Positions 33,291 to 41,873 of a DNA stretch of 64,000 nucleotides are shown piece by piece; within the stretch, counting starts at the first letter, position 1; each line of letters starts with the position of its first letter. The stretch spans positions 62,001 through 126,000 of the forward strand of contig NZ_FNNS01000004.1 of the NCBI RefSeq assembly GCF_900106795.1. The letters run 5' to 3'. The translations under genes and the position numbers were made by a program. The stretch is from Aequorivita viscosa. Its GTDB lineage: Bacteria > Bacteroidota > Bacteroidia > Flavobacteriales > Flavobacteriaceae. The notes under the pieces were generated by a model that saw only the letters and a list, made by a program, of their open reading frames with translations, ran no database searches and was not told the DNA's origin.

Positions 33291-33938
33291 CTAAGCTTCT
33301 ATCTTTTCAAGTTCTTCATAATTTCGCTTTAATCTTCGAAGTAATATTCCATAAACTAAACGATAAAAGAGGACTATTAGCGCAATAAATACCAAACCTA
33401 TAATGGCTTGAGTCCAGAAGAATATAGTTATAAACTGTTGTTTATCCATAGTGGATAGCACACCATAATCCGCTACCATTAAATCGAATACAAGATCTTG
33501 ATTTGTGTAGTAGAAGATGTTTATAGCTAACATCATTACACTAGCACCTGCAATGTTGTAGATTATAAAGTATTTTACAGTCTTCCGGGTTCGGATGATG
33601 TTGCCCATTAAATCCTTTATTGAATCTGTAGTAGAGATTTTCTTGTAATTCCTATAAAAGATAATTATAAAGAAAACGAACACTATATAATACAATATAT
33701 TGGCTGTAAACATTATGTCGTGTAAACCGAGATCATCAGTAAATTCGTGGCTCGAATCAGGTAGTGAAAAAGCAAGAATCGTCCAGAAAACAATCTCTGC
33801 AATGCTTATAAAAAGTATCCACTTCACTATGGAAGAAGATTTTTTCAAAAGCATCTTATAAATCTCCCCATACGTCAAACGGGGCAGTTCTTCGTCTCGG
33901 CTATGCCATTGACTTTTTAATAATTCCAGTTCATCCAT
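33291..33938 (-). CDS. membrane protein encoded with an ECF sigma factor, 215 aa
   Basis: An N-terminal cytoplasmic segment of about 38 residues (MDELELLKSQWHSRDEELPRLTYGEIYKML) is followed by four predicted membrane helices (about 39-58, 74-92, 122-142, 175-200) and a charged C-terminus. The gene begins seven bases after the sigma-factor stop codon, so they form one operon. The position and cytoplasmic N-terminus suggest an anti-sigma-like role, but there is no zinc-finger HxxxCxxC motif or RskA domain. The function is inferred from context only. Confidence 0.75.
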   Translation of the reverse strand: MDELELLKSQWHSRDEELPRLTYGEIYKMLLKKSSSIVKWILFISIAEIVFWTILAFSLPDSSHEFTDDLGLHDIMFTANILYYIVFVFFIIIFYRNYKKISTTDSIKDLMGNIIRTRKTVKYFIIYNIAGASVMMLAINIFYYTNQDLVFDLMVADYGVLSTMDKQQFITIFFWTQAIIGLVFIALIVLFYRLVYGILLRRLKRNYEELEKIEA

Positions 33939-33944
33939 AATAGG

Positions 33945-34439
33945 TCACGGATTTAAAATCTTTCGTATTTTGTCTTTTATCCTGTTCATTTTCACGCGTG
34001 CATTCACTTCACTAATTCCTAATGTTTCGGATATTTCTTTATAATTTTTGTCTTCCAAATAAAGGAAGACTAAAGCCTTATCAATATCGTTCAATTCCTT
34101 AACCGCACTGTACATAAGCGAAAGCTGCTTTTCCTCAGTATTGTCATACTCTTCCGAAGCAATCTTAAAGCTTACCCCTTCAAAATCTTGGGTCTTGATG
34201 CTGCGCTTTGATTTTCTGTATAATGTAATAGCAGTGTTAAGCGCCACCCGGTACATCCAAGTGCTAAACTTTGAATCTCCCCGGAATTTCGGGTAGGCTT
34301 TCCACAACTGAATGGTGATTTCCTGAAACAAATCGTTGTGTGAATCTTGGTCATTGGTGTATAAACGACAGATTTTGTGAACGATGTTTTGGTTGTCTTC
34401 CAGCTCTTTTACAAACTTATGTTCGAGGTGCTTCTCCAA
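33945..34439 (-). CDS. ECF-type RNA polymerase sigma-70 factor, 164 aa
   Basis: Region 2 is seen in DLFQEITIQLWKAYPKFRGDSKFSTWMYRVALN. The region 4 helix-turn-helix is ALVFLYLEDKNYKEISETLGISEVNARVKMNRIKDKIRKIL. The length and absence of region 3 are those of an extracytoplasmic-function sigma factor. It would direct RNA polymerase to its own regulon under control of a partner protein, probably the membrane protein just downstream. The start faces the divergent NDH-2 gene across 116 bases. Confidence 0.9.
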   Translation of the reverse strand: MEKHLEHKFVKELEDNQNIVHKICRLYTNDQDSHNDLFQEITIQLWKAYPKFRGDSKFSTWMYRVALNTAITLYRKSKRSIKTQDFEGVSFKIASEEYDNTEEKQLSLMYSAVKELNDIDKALVFLYLEDKNYKEISETLGISEVNARVKMNRIKDKIRKILNP

Positions 34440-34530
34440 GGGTTGGTTTTGATTGGCAATAGGTTAGTATCGCTATGGACTACTTTGTTACAAAAGTCAG
34501 AAAAATCCATGCGAACTAGTTAAACTAAAC

Positions 34531-34538
34531 TATTTTTG
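34531..34538 (+). promoter_or_regulatory. -7 box (TATTTTTG) for NDH-2
   Basis: Exact TAnnTTTG match, 17 bases before the ATG at 34556. No good -33 element seen. Confidence 0.5.
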
Positions 34539-34555
34539 TATAATATTTTCTAGCT

Positions 34556-35830
34556 ATGAATATACCAGACACCAAATTGCCTCGAATTATTGTCATAGGT
34601 GGCGGTTTTGCCGGAATTTCTTTTATTAAGAAACTCAAAGGCGTAAATGTACAAATAGTGCTTTTTGATCGTCATAACTACCACACGTTTCAGCCTTTGC
34701 TTTATCAGGTATCTACTGGTGGGTTAGAACCTGATTCTATAGCATATCCACTTCGGAAAATTTTCAGAAAGCATACAGACTTCCATTTTAGAATGGCGGA
34801 AGTGGAACATATTAATACAAAAGAAAATATTATTTCGACTACTGTAGGAAGTTTACCTTATGATTATTTGGTTATTGCCACAGGCACCCGAACCAATTAT
34901 TTTGGAAATGAAAACATTGCCAATAATAGTATGCCGATGAAAACGGTACCGCAAGCTTTAAATATTCGGAGTTTGATTTTGCAGAATATTGAAGATGCAG
35001 ATAGGGCCACGACTGAAAGTGAACGACTGCGTTATCTAAACTTTGTGATTGCTGGCGCTGGTCCCACTGGTGTTGAACTGGCTGGTGCTTTGGCGGAATT
35101 CAGAAAGGGAATCCTAGAAAATGACTATCCCGAACTGGAAGAAGAGGATATGGAAGTACACTTGATTGAAGGTCAAGACCGTGTTTTGCCCCCAATGAGT
35201 GAGCAGGTTTCCAAAAAAGCACATCGCTTTTTGGAAAAACTTGGTGTTCAAATTCATTTAAATACGCTGATTAGCGATTACGACGGCACAACGGTCACTA
35301 CCAAAGACGGAAAAACATACAAGACCGCGACATTTATTTGGGCGGCGGGAGTAACAGGAGCTCCTATTTCTGGTATAAAAGCAGAAGCTTTAGTAGAAAG
35401 AGCAAATCGGTACAAAGTAGATCAGTTCAATAAAATTGAAGGTTTTGACAATATTTATGCCTTGGGTGATATAGCTTTAATGAGCACTAAAGATTTCCCC
35501 AAAGGCCATCCTCAAGTTGCTCAACCTGCCATTCAGCAAGGGGATCGTCTCGGTAAGAATTTTAAAAAAATGTTGAAGGGTGAAAAAATGGAACCCTTTA
35601 AATATTTTGATAAAGGCTCCATGGCCACAGTGGGTCGCAACAAAGCAGTCGTAGACCTTGGAAACCTACATTTTGGAGGCGCAATAGCTTGGTTTATGTG
35701 GATGTTTGTTCACCTTTGGTTTTTGGTGGGCTTCCGAAATAGAGTGGTAACCTTCTTTAATTGGACCTACAATTATATCAATTTCGACAAAGCCGCACGA
35801 TTGATAATTAGACCGTTTAAAAGAATTTAA
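34556..35830 (+). CDS. type II NADH dehydrogenase (NDH-2), 424 aa
   Basis: Two dinucleotide-binding folds: IIVIGGGFAGISF (FAD, GGGFAG at 15-20) and FVIAGAGPTGVELAGALAEF (NADH). Also typical are RHNYHTFQPLLYQVSTGGLEP, which follows the FAD site in NDH-2, and FDNIYALGDIAL for the second FAD contact. The C-terminal third has a hydrophobic stretch (IAWFMWMFVHLWFLVGF) for monotopic membrane attachment. It oxidises NADH and reduces quinone without pumping protons. Monocistronic, divergent from the sigma operon. Confidence 0.9.
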   Translation: MNIPDTKLPRIIVIGGGFAGISFIKKLKGVNVQIVLFDRHNYHTFQPLLYQVSTGGLEPDSIAYPLRKIFRKHTDFHFRMAEVEHINTKENIISTTVGSLPYDYLVIATGTRTNYFGNENIANNSMPMKTVPQALNIRSLILQNIEDADRATTESERLRYLNFVIAGAGPTGVELAGALAEFRKGILENDYPELEEEDMEVHLIEGQDRVLPPMSEQVSKKAHRFLEKLGVQIHLNTLISDYDGTTVTTKDGKTYKTATFIWAAGVTGAPISGIKAEALVERANRYKVDQFNKIEGFDNIYALGDIALMSTKDFPKGHPQVAQPAIQQGDRLGKNFKKMLKGEKMEPFKYFDKGSMATVGRNKAVVDLGNLHFGGAIAWFMWMFVHLWFLVGFRNRVVTFFNWTYNYINFDKAARLIIRPFKRI

Positions 35831-35886
35831 GAGATATTGAGTATTTCTTAACCTTAGCCAGAAATGAGAATCTGAAACCGAAATTC

Positions 35887-36243
35887 TTATTCAATCTTCA
35901 CGGGAAGCGCTCCATACGAAAGCCAACGCCCGCCCAATTCCTTTAGGTTTACATCCAATTTATCAGAAGTTTCAATCTTTTTTAAATTCACCTTAATGGG
36001 GTCGTAAGTGCTCACGCTTTTTAAATTTACATTCAACTCCTTATAAGTGTTCACATCGACAATTCGCACATCCATTATGGAACTATTAATAGGAACCAAC
36101 TTAAATCCTTCTGGAACCGAGGCGTCATTCGTTGCTTCATTCGCATAAGCTGCTGGCAGAAAATTGAATTCTTTTACAACATTTATCGTTAAGCAAACTG
36201 CAATTACCGTTAACACGATTTTCGTGTATTTATCTGTTTTCAT
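35887..36243 (-). CDS. small exported hypothetical protein, 118 aa
   Basis: An N-terminal signal or anchor helix (KIVLTVIAVCLTINVVKEF) is followed by about 80 residues with three repeats of a VNLK motif (ELNVNLKSV, IKVNLKKI, LDVNLKEL). I do not recognise the family; proteins of this look are scattered through Flavobacteriaceae. It is convergent with the NDH-2 gene, and 299 bases separate its start from the TonB receptor gene on the other side. In that gap I see only the -7 box at 36511. Confidence 0.65.
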   Translation of the reverse strand: MKTDKYTKIVLTVIAVCLTINVVKEFNFLPAAYANEATNDASVPEGFKLVPINSSIMDVRIVDVNTYKELNVNLKSVSTYDPIKVNLKKIETSDKLDVNLKELGGRWLSYGALPVKIE

Positions 36244-36510
36244 AATTAAAAAGTTTAAAGTTCGTATGAATTTACACTATTCTGGAGTTATGAACAAACA
36301 CTGCCTTTTTAATTCCAATTCATAAATCTCTAATTTTTATAACAGTCCTTATTCCTAATATTCAATGGATAATCTTAATCAAAAATAACTGAGTGAATTT
36401 GAAAATTGCGACAGCCCATTTCAAATTTGTACCGAAGCCCTGAAAATACATTTCACCCATAATATTTTACAACTCAGTTTAATTTTTTCTGAAAGAATTA
36501 CTCAAAATTT

Positions 36511-36518
36511 CATCTTTG
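36511..36518 (+). promoter_or_regulatory. -7 like box (CATCTTTG) for the TonB receptor gene
   Basis: One mismatch to TAnnTTTG, 24 bases before the ATG at 36543. It overlaps the in-frame ATG at 36516, which argues for the later start. Confidence 0.4.
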
Positions 36519-36542
36519 AATCGTAAATTAACATCGAACAAT

Positions 36543-38696
36543 ATGAAAATTTTAGTCATTTCTTTTTTATTGAGCTTTGTCCCTTCCTTGCTCACGTCGC
36601 AAACTATAATCTCTGGCACAGTTACAGACCCTAAAGGCATTCCGTTAATTGGCGCCAATGTTTATCTGGATGGAACTTACGATGGCGCAAGTACCGATGA
36701 GTTCGGGAAGTTTTCCTTTGAAACTTCGGAAGTCGGTTCTCAAATATTGATGGTTTCGTACGTTTCTTTTGAGCCCTTCAATTTGGTGAAAAATGTTTCA
36801 GAAATGAAAGATTTAAAAATTATTCTTCGTGAAGATGTTAACTCCTTAGAAACCGTAACCCTTTCCGCAGGAAGTTTCTCAGCGGGCGATAACAGCAAGA
36901 TTTCGGTCTTAAAACCTTTAGATATAGTAACCACGGCAAGTGCGATGGGCGATTTTGTTGGTGCTTTGCAAACATTGCCTGGAACGACAACGGTTGCCGA
37001 GGATGGTCGACTATTCGTAAGAGGTGGCGAGGCAAGCGAAACCCAGATTTTTATCGATGGCATTCGGGTATTTACGCCTTATTCACCCACAGCCAACAAC
37101 GTTCCAACTCGTGGGCGATACAGTCCGTTTTTGTTTGATGGAATTACATTTTCTACAGGCGGCTATTCGGCGGAATACGGGCAAGCTTTATCATCTGTTT
37201 TATTATTGAATACCATAGATGAACCCGTTCAAAACAAAACAGATATTTCGATTATGAGCGTTGGTGGGGGATTGGGTCATACCAAAAAATGGGAGAAAAG
37301 TTCCTTGAGTGTAAACGCTACGTATATAAACCTAGCGCCTTACATCGCATTGTTTCCCGATAGAAACGATTGGATAAAACCTTTTGAAACGATGGCGGGT
37401 GAAGCAGTTTTTCGCCAGAAAATTGGAGATGGTCTTCTGAAAATTTATGGAGCTTTTGATACTTCCGATTTCGAATTAAATCAGGAAGACATCAACCAAC
37501 CTGAAGGAGTTCATTTTAAGTTGAACAATCAAAATTTTTACACCAATGCCAGTTTCAGCGAAATGCTTAACAACGGATGGAGCGTCTTTGCCGGTGGAAG
37601 TTATACATACGGAAAAACAAAGGTTGGGATTGATGAAGCCGATAGTAAAGATGTTGAAAATTCAGCACATCTTAAATTAAAACTCACAAAGCGTTTCAGT
37701 AATCGCTTCAAGCTTAATTTTGGAGCGGAACAGTTGATAACTGATTTTGATGAAGACTATACTGAACCATTACTTAATGCTAATCTTGGCTTCAACAATA
37801 ACATCACATCTGCATTTACCGAAGCCGATATTATCTTTTCGCGAAAATTAGCATTGAAAGTGGGCGTTCGAGGAGAATATAGCGAAATGACAGATGAATT
37901 TACAATATCGCCAAGGACTTCCCTTGCTTATAAAACAGGAAAAAACAGTCAGATTTCTGTGGCTTATGGCGATTTCTTCCAGCAGGCAGAAAATGAAATC
38001 CTTAAGTTCAGCGACCATTTGGAGGTGCAACACGCGCAACATTATATAGTGAACTATCAATATGCTGCAAACAACAGAATTTTCCGAGCCGAAGCATATC
38101 GGAAAAACTATAGTAACCTTGTGATGTATAATGATTCGCAACCAAATGTTGATACCGAGTTTTCAAGTAATGGAACAGGATATGCCCAGGGATTAGACTT
38201 GTTTTGGCGTGATAATGAAAGCATCAGAAATGTGGACTATTGGGTGAGTTATTCCTATTTGGATACCGAAAGAAAATACAAGAATTACCCAATCCAAACC
38301 ACGCCTTCCTTTGTAAATACGCATAATGTTTCGGTAGTTGGTAAATATTGGATTAATGACTGGAAAAGCCAGGTTGGAATTAGTTATCAACTTGCTAGTG
38401 GGCGTCATTACACAGATTTGAATTCTCCAGGATTCCTTCAAAGTAAAACGAAAAGCTATAACAGCGTGAGTTTGAACTGGGCGTATTTAATTTCACCACA
38501 AAAAATAGTATACGCTTCTGTAAACAATGTTTTCGCTTTTAAAAATGTAAATGGTTACCAATACGCAAGTACTCCAGACGCAAACGGAAATTTCGCCAGA
38601 AGGGAACTGCGGCCATCGGCAGATCAATTTTTTATGATTGGCTTCTTTTGGACTATTAGCGACGACGGAAAGGACAATCAGTTGGATAATCTGTAG
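36543..38696 (+). CDS. TonB-dependent outer-membrane receptor, 717 aa
   Basis: The start at MKILVISFLLSFVPSLLTSQ gives a signal peptide. A carboxypeptidase-regulatory-like domain follows (TIISGTVTDPKGIPLIGANVYLDG ... ETVTLSAG). Next is the plug: GDFVGALQTLPGTTTVAEDGRLFVRGGEASETQIFIDGI and STGGYSAEYGQALSSVLLL. The C-terminal barrel ends ADQFFMIGFFWTISDDGKDNQLDNL. It takes up an unknown substrate with energy from TonB/ExbBD. A hairpin element follows at 38709, then the TPR, kinase and LytTR genes, so it may be the target or the sensor input of that signalling cluster. Confidence 0.87.
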   Translation: MKILVISFLLSFVPSLLTSQTIISGTVTDPKGIPLIGANVYLDGTYDGASTDEFGKFSFETSEVGSQILMVSYVSFEPFNLVKNVSEMKDLKIILREDVNSLETVTLSAGSFSAGDNSKISVLKPLDIVTTASAMGDFVGALQTLPGTTTVAEDGRLFVRGGEASETQIFIDGIRVFTPYSPTANNVPTRGRYSPFLFDGITFSTGGYSAEYGQALSSVLLLNTIDEPVQNKTDISIMSVGGGLGHTKKWEKSSLSVNATYINLAPYIALFPDRNDWIKPFETMAGEAVFRQKIGDGLLKIYGAFDTSDFELNQEDINQPEGVHFKLNNQNFYTNASFSEMLNNGWSVFAGGSYTYGKTKVGIDEADSKDVENSAHLKLKLTKRFSNRFKLNFGAEQLITDFDEDYTEPLLNANLGFNNNITSAFTEADIIFSRKLALKVGVRGEYSEMTDEFTISPRTSLAYKTGKNSQISVAYGDFFQQAENEILKFSDHLEVQHAQHYIVNYQYAANNRIFRAEAYRKNYSNLVMYNDSQPNVDTEFSSNGTGYAQGLDLFWRDNESIRNVDYWVSYSYLDTERKYKNYPIQTTPSFVNTHNVSVVGKYWINDWKSQVGISYQLASGRHYTDLNSPGFLQSKTKSYNSVSLNWAYLISPQKIVYASVNNVFAFKNVNGYQYASTPDANGNFARRELRPSADQFFMIGFFWTISDDGKDNQLDNL

Positions 38697-38708
38697 CTGA
38701 GTACTCGA

Positions 38709-38752
38709 CCTGCAAGGTATTCCCCCACTTTTTCAGCGGGGCTCCTTGTAGG
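38709..38752 (+). repeat. CCTGCAAGG...CCTTGTAGG palindrome, terminator-like
   Basis: Outer arms CCTGCAAGG (38709-38717) and CCTTGTAGG (38744-38752) with an inner CCCC/GGGG stem. It lies 12 bases after the TonB receptor stop codon. Outer arms are shared with the 3258-3284 hairpin and, reversed, with 32656-32697. The rest of the gap to 38926 shows nothing further. Confidence 0.7.
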
Positions 38753-38926
38753 TCTAATGCGGTGCTTCCCTGCCAAATTTCGGGAGAAAGCACAATTCAA
38801 CCTAAAATTTCAACAGTTGAGTGAATTTAAGTAAGCTGCTCCCAAGTTTTTTACGAAATTTGAATCAACCTTACACATATCAAGTAACACTTAACAAATA
38901 ATAATAACCAATAAAACATCAAAAAA

Positions 38927-39589
38927 ATGCAAACCGTATTCACTTATCTCACTATTTTCTTTACCGTATTGGTAATGCAAGCCCAGACTAAAACAGCCTC
39001 AGATGAAACCAGTGCTACTCCAACAAAATACGAAAAAGGAATGGTCGAAGCGTTTCGTTTGTGGGAAGAAGGCAAACAATGGGACGCCGCCAATATGTTT
39101 GAACGTATTGCGAGTGCCGAACCTGATAATTGGTTGCCAGCCTACTATGCAGCACAAATAAACGTAATTTACAGCTTTGGTGAAAAAGATAAATCTAAGT
39201 TGTCTGAACAATTAGCCAAAGCGCAGGACTTTATTAATGATGCGACTACAATTTCTAAAGATAACCCCGATATTATGGTGCTGCAGGCGCAATTATATAC
39301 GGCTTGGATTGTTTTTGACGGTCAGCAATTTGGAATGCAATATTCCCAAAAAGCTTCTGGACTTTATGAAAAAGCATTGGCAATTGAACCCGAAAACCCA
39401 CGGGTAATATTTGCAAAAGCCGAATGGGATATGGGAAGTGCTAAGTATTTTGGACAGTCTATTGAATCGCATTGTAAGAATGTGGAATATGCAATCGAAC
39501 TTTCACACAATTTTCCAACTAAAGGAAAATTCTATCCTTCATTTAACCTAGACAGAGCTAAAAAAGTACTTGCTGAAAACTGTCATTAA
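38927..39589 (+). CDS. exported TPR-like protein, 220 aa
   Basis: A signal peptide of about 19 residues ends MQAQ. The mature part has helix pairs of TPR type: AFRLWEEGKQWDAANMFERIASAEPDNWLPAYYAAQI and ASGLYEKALAIEPENPRVIFAKAEWD. It would be periplasmic and bind other proteins. It precedes the 2TM/LytS kinase gene by 76 bases on the same strand; this order recurs in Flavobacteriaceae to my knowledge, suggesting a link to the signalling system. Confidence 0.77.
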   Translation: MQTVFTYLTIFFTVLVMQAQTKTASDETSATPTKYEKGMVEAFRLWEEGKQWDAANMFERIASAEPDNWLPAYYAAQINVIYSFGEKDKSKLSEQLAKAQDFINDATTISKDNPDIMVLQAQLYTAWIVFDGQQFGMQYSQKASGLYEKALAIEPENPRVIFAKAEWDMGSAKYFGQSIESHCKNVEYAIELSHNFPTKGKFYPSFNLDRAKKVLAENCH

Positions 39590-39665
39590 TCTTTAGTTTC
39601 TTGCACTCGTTTTTAAAACTGACGAAGATTAAAAACACATTTTTTAACATTCCAACAACACAATC

Positions 39666-40994
39666 ATGGATCTTATAAAACATATTATAAAAGCATTTTT
39701 TGTTGGTGTTTTGGTATTTGTTATACTAACAATTGTACAGTACGTCAACGGATATGTGTTTTCGAGTATTCGGGAAGCTACAATTTGGTTTGCATATAAT
39801 CAATTATACGCTGTTACTTTATATATGGTCAACGCCTACTATTTTCATTTTTTGCTTAGTAGGTTTTCTGATGAAGTTTTTAAATCTAAAAACTTGCTGA
39901 AAGGAGCTTTTGGCGGAGTTTTTCTTACGGTGCTTACATTGTTTCTAATTCGGGTTTTTACTGAAACTTTAATTGGAGGAAGAAGTTTTGTGGATTTTAT
40001 ATCAAATGAACATTTGGGTAATTACTACATTAGTTTTATAATCTCTATCGTTGTTACAGCAATTTTTTATACAGTTTATTACTATAAAAATAAGCAGGAA
40101 ACTAAAGTTACCCAACAGAAAATAATAGCTGGTACCGCTTCCGCACAATTTGATGCGCTTAAAAACCAGTTAGATCCACATTTCCTATTTAACAGTTTAA
40201 ATGTACTCACTAGCTTAATCGAAGAAAACCCGGAGGCTGCAACCCGTTTTACTACTGCACTTTCAAAAGTATATCGTTATGTATTAGAGCAGAAAAGCAA
40301 AGAGTTAGTAACTCTTGAAGAAGAAATGAAATTCGCGCAACTTTATATGTCGCTCCTTAGCGTTCGGTTTGAAGATAGCATTGTTTTCAGTGCACCCGAG
40401 CAATTAAAAAATCCCTTGGGAAAAGTAGTGCCATTATCGCTTCAGTTGTTGCTGGAAAATGCTGTAAAACACAATCGTGTTTCGTCTTCAAAAAAACTAT
40501 ACATCACCATTTCTGAAACGGATGATATGTTGATAATAACGAATAATCTTCAGCCTAAACGAGCTTTACGAGAGAGTACGGGAGTGGGACTAAAAAACAT
40601 TCGCGATCGCTACGGATTACTTACTGACCGCTCAGTTTGTATAGACGAAAACAGAAAGGAATTTAGCGTCGCCATTCCAATTTTAACAGAGAATATTAAA
40701 ATAATGAATACACAAGAAACATACATATCTGAAAAACGATACAAACAAGCCAAAAAACGTGTTGAAGAAATAAAAGTGTTTTATGTTCACTTTGTTATTT
40801 ACCTGCTATTTATTCCAATTTTTATATACCTTAATATTATTTCAAATGCAGGATTTCCGTGGGCATTATTTCCAATTTTTGGTTGGGGATTTGGTGTTGT
40901 CAGTCACGCAGCAGAAACTTTCAATTACAATCCGTTTTTTGGAAAAAACTGGGAAGAACGTAAGATCCGCGAATTAATGGATAAGGAAGATTAA
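39666..40994 (+). CDS. LytS-type histidine kinase fused to a C-terminal 2TM domain, 442 aa
   Basis: Residues 1-145 contain four predicted membrane helices. The His_kinase (PF06580) region follows: H-box LDPHFLFNSLNVLTSLIEE with His172, N-box LQLLLENAVKHNRVS and G-box STGVGLKNIRDRYGLL. After an EN linker, residues 347-442 form a 2TM domain (RYKQAKKRVEEIKVFYVHFVIYLL ... FGVVSHAAETFNYNPFFGKNWEERKI). An internal in-frame ATG at 40704 begins exactly this domain, so separate translation is possible. The kinase would phosphorylate the LytTR regulator encoded three genes downstream. Confidence 0.87.
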   Translation: MDLIKHIIKAFFVGVLVFVILTIVQYVNGYVFSSIREATIWFAYNQLYAVTLYMVNAYYFHFLLSRFSDEVFKSKNLLKGAFGGVFLTVLTLFLIRVFTETLIGGRSFVDFISNEHLGNYYISFIISIVVTAIFYTVYYYKNKQETKVTQQKIIAGTASAQFDALKNQLDPHFLFNSLNVLTSLIEENPEAATRFTTALSKVYRYVLEQKSKELVTLEEEMKFAQLYMSLLSVRFEDSIVFSAPEQLKNPLGKVVPLSLQLLLENAVKHNRVSSSKKLYITISETDDMLIITNNLQPKRALRESTGVGLKNIRDRYGLLTDRSVCIDENRKEFSVAIPILTENIKIMNTQETYISEKRYKQAKKRVEEIKVFYVHFVIYLLFIPIFIYLNIISNAGFPWALFPIFGWGFGVVSHAAETFNYNPFFGKNWEERKIRELMDKED

Positions 40995-41091
40995 TAACAG
41001 TTCAGCCTATAAAATCAACGGTTCGGGAGACTTTATTATTTATGTAAGCCTTTCATTCTTATTTTTATATGCAACCTAAAAAACAATTAAT

Positions 41092-41394
41092 ATGGAACTT
41101 TCTGAAAAGGAAAATAGATATTTAAAAGCTAAGAAACGTGTAGCCGAAATTAAAAAGTTTTATACCAGTCTAATTTCCTATGTGGTCTTTATCGCTTTTC
41201 TTGCAGCTTTAAATTATTATGTAAATGAATTTAGGCATCCATGGTTTTTGTGGGCCGCTTTTGGTTGGGGAATTGGGCTTTTATTTCAAGGAATGAAAGC
41301 GTTTCAATGGTTTTCTTTCTTCGGAAAAGATTGGGAAGAGAAGAAGCTGAAAAAGTTTATGGAAGAGGAAAAACAAAATAGTAGAAACTTCTGA
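41092..41394 (+). CDS. 2TM-domain protein, 100 aa
   Basis: A stand-alone 2TM domain: NRYLKAKKRVAEIKKFYTSL, two membrane helices, then WEEKKLKKFMEEEK. It is clearly related to the C-terminal domain of the kinase upstream (shared KAKKRV-EIK-FY, FGWGxG and KxWEExKI). The helices are joined by a short loop. Function unknown; probably a membrane partner of the kinase. It lies 97 bases after the kinase gene and 13 bases before the next 2TM gene. Confidence 0.83.
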   Translation: MELSEKENRYLKAKKRVAEIKKFYTSLISYVVFIAFLAALNYYVNEFRHPWFLWAAFGWGIGLLFQGMKAFQWFSFFGKDWEEKKLKKFMEEEKQNSRNF

Positions 41395-41407
41395 AAATAG
41401 CATAATT

Positions 41408-41713
41408 ATGGAAATCGAAAAAAGTTTAAGTTATCTCAGGGCAGAGAAAAAAGTAGAAACACTTAAAGGATTTTACGGACATTTATCAGCTTATATAATT
41501 GTTAATATTGTAATTATCCTTATCTCAGCAAATGTTTTTGGCAAAGGCAAAGCAGACTTTTCAGGTTGGGGAATTTATGCTACTGCTTTATTTTGGGGCA
41601 TTGGTTTGGTTGCACACGCCATTTATGTATTCTTCGAAATTTATGTGAGAAATAATTTCCTAAAACGTTGGGAAGAAAAGAAAATCAAACAGTTTCTGGA
41701 AGAAGATTTTTAA
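41408..41713 (+). CDS. 2TM-domain protein, 101 aa
   Basis: The third 2TM domain in a row: YLRAEKKVETLKGFYGHLSAYIIVNIV, a second helix with LFWGIGLVAHAIYVFF, and NFLKRWEEKKIKQFLEEDF. The loop between helices is longer than in the other two copies (GKGKADFSGWG). The three copies have diverged strongly while keeping the charged ends, as expected of an old duplication with retained contacts. Confidence 0.83.
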   Translation: MEIEKSLSYLRAEKKVETLKGFYGHLSAYIIVNIVIILISANVFGKGKADFSGWGIYATALFWGIGLVAHAIYVFFEIYVRNNFLKRWEEKKIKQFLEEDF

Positions 41714-41763
41714 AAAAGTATCCAGTATTAGTTCGCAGTGCTCTGAATTTAATAAATGTCAAA

Positions 41764-41779
41764 CCTGCCTACCGGCAGG
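41764..41779. repeat. GC palindrome CCTGCC-TACC-GGCAGG
   Basis: A 6-bp stem, similar to the centre of the 61-bp repeats at 2208 and 3079, in the gap between the 2TM gene and the LytTR gene. Confidence 0.6.
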
Positions 41780-41835
41780 AAGGTAAATTCCAGAAAGGGC
41801 TAAATTCCAAATAACAAACCTAATGGTAAGCATAG

Positions 41836-41870
41836 ACCTGTAACTTGAAACCTAAAACCTGAAACAAGAC
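41836..41870. repeat. period-7 array abutting the LytTR start codon
   Basis: Five heptamers in register: ACCTGTA, ACTTGAA, ACCTAAA, ACCTGAA, ACAAGAC. Three bases then precede the ATG at 41874. Confidence 0.75.
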
Positions 41871-41873
41871 CAC

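Noticed and set aside
39666-40994. Missing stop codon between the kinase and its 2TM domain as a sequencing error
   Set aside because: The frame is continuous with normal codon use and fused LytS-2TM proteins are plausible in the phylum; the internal ATG is noted instead.
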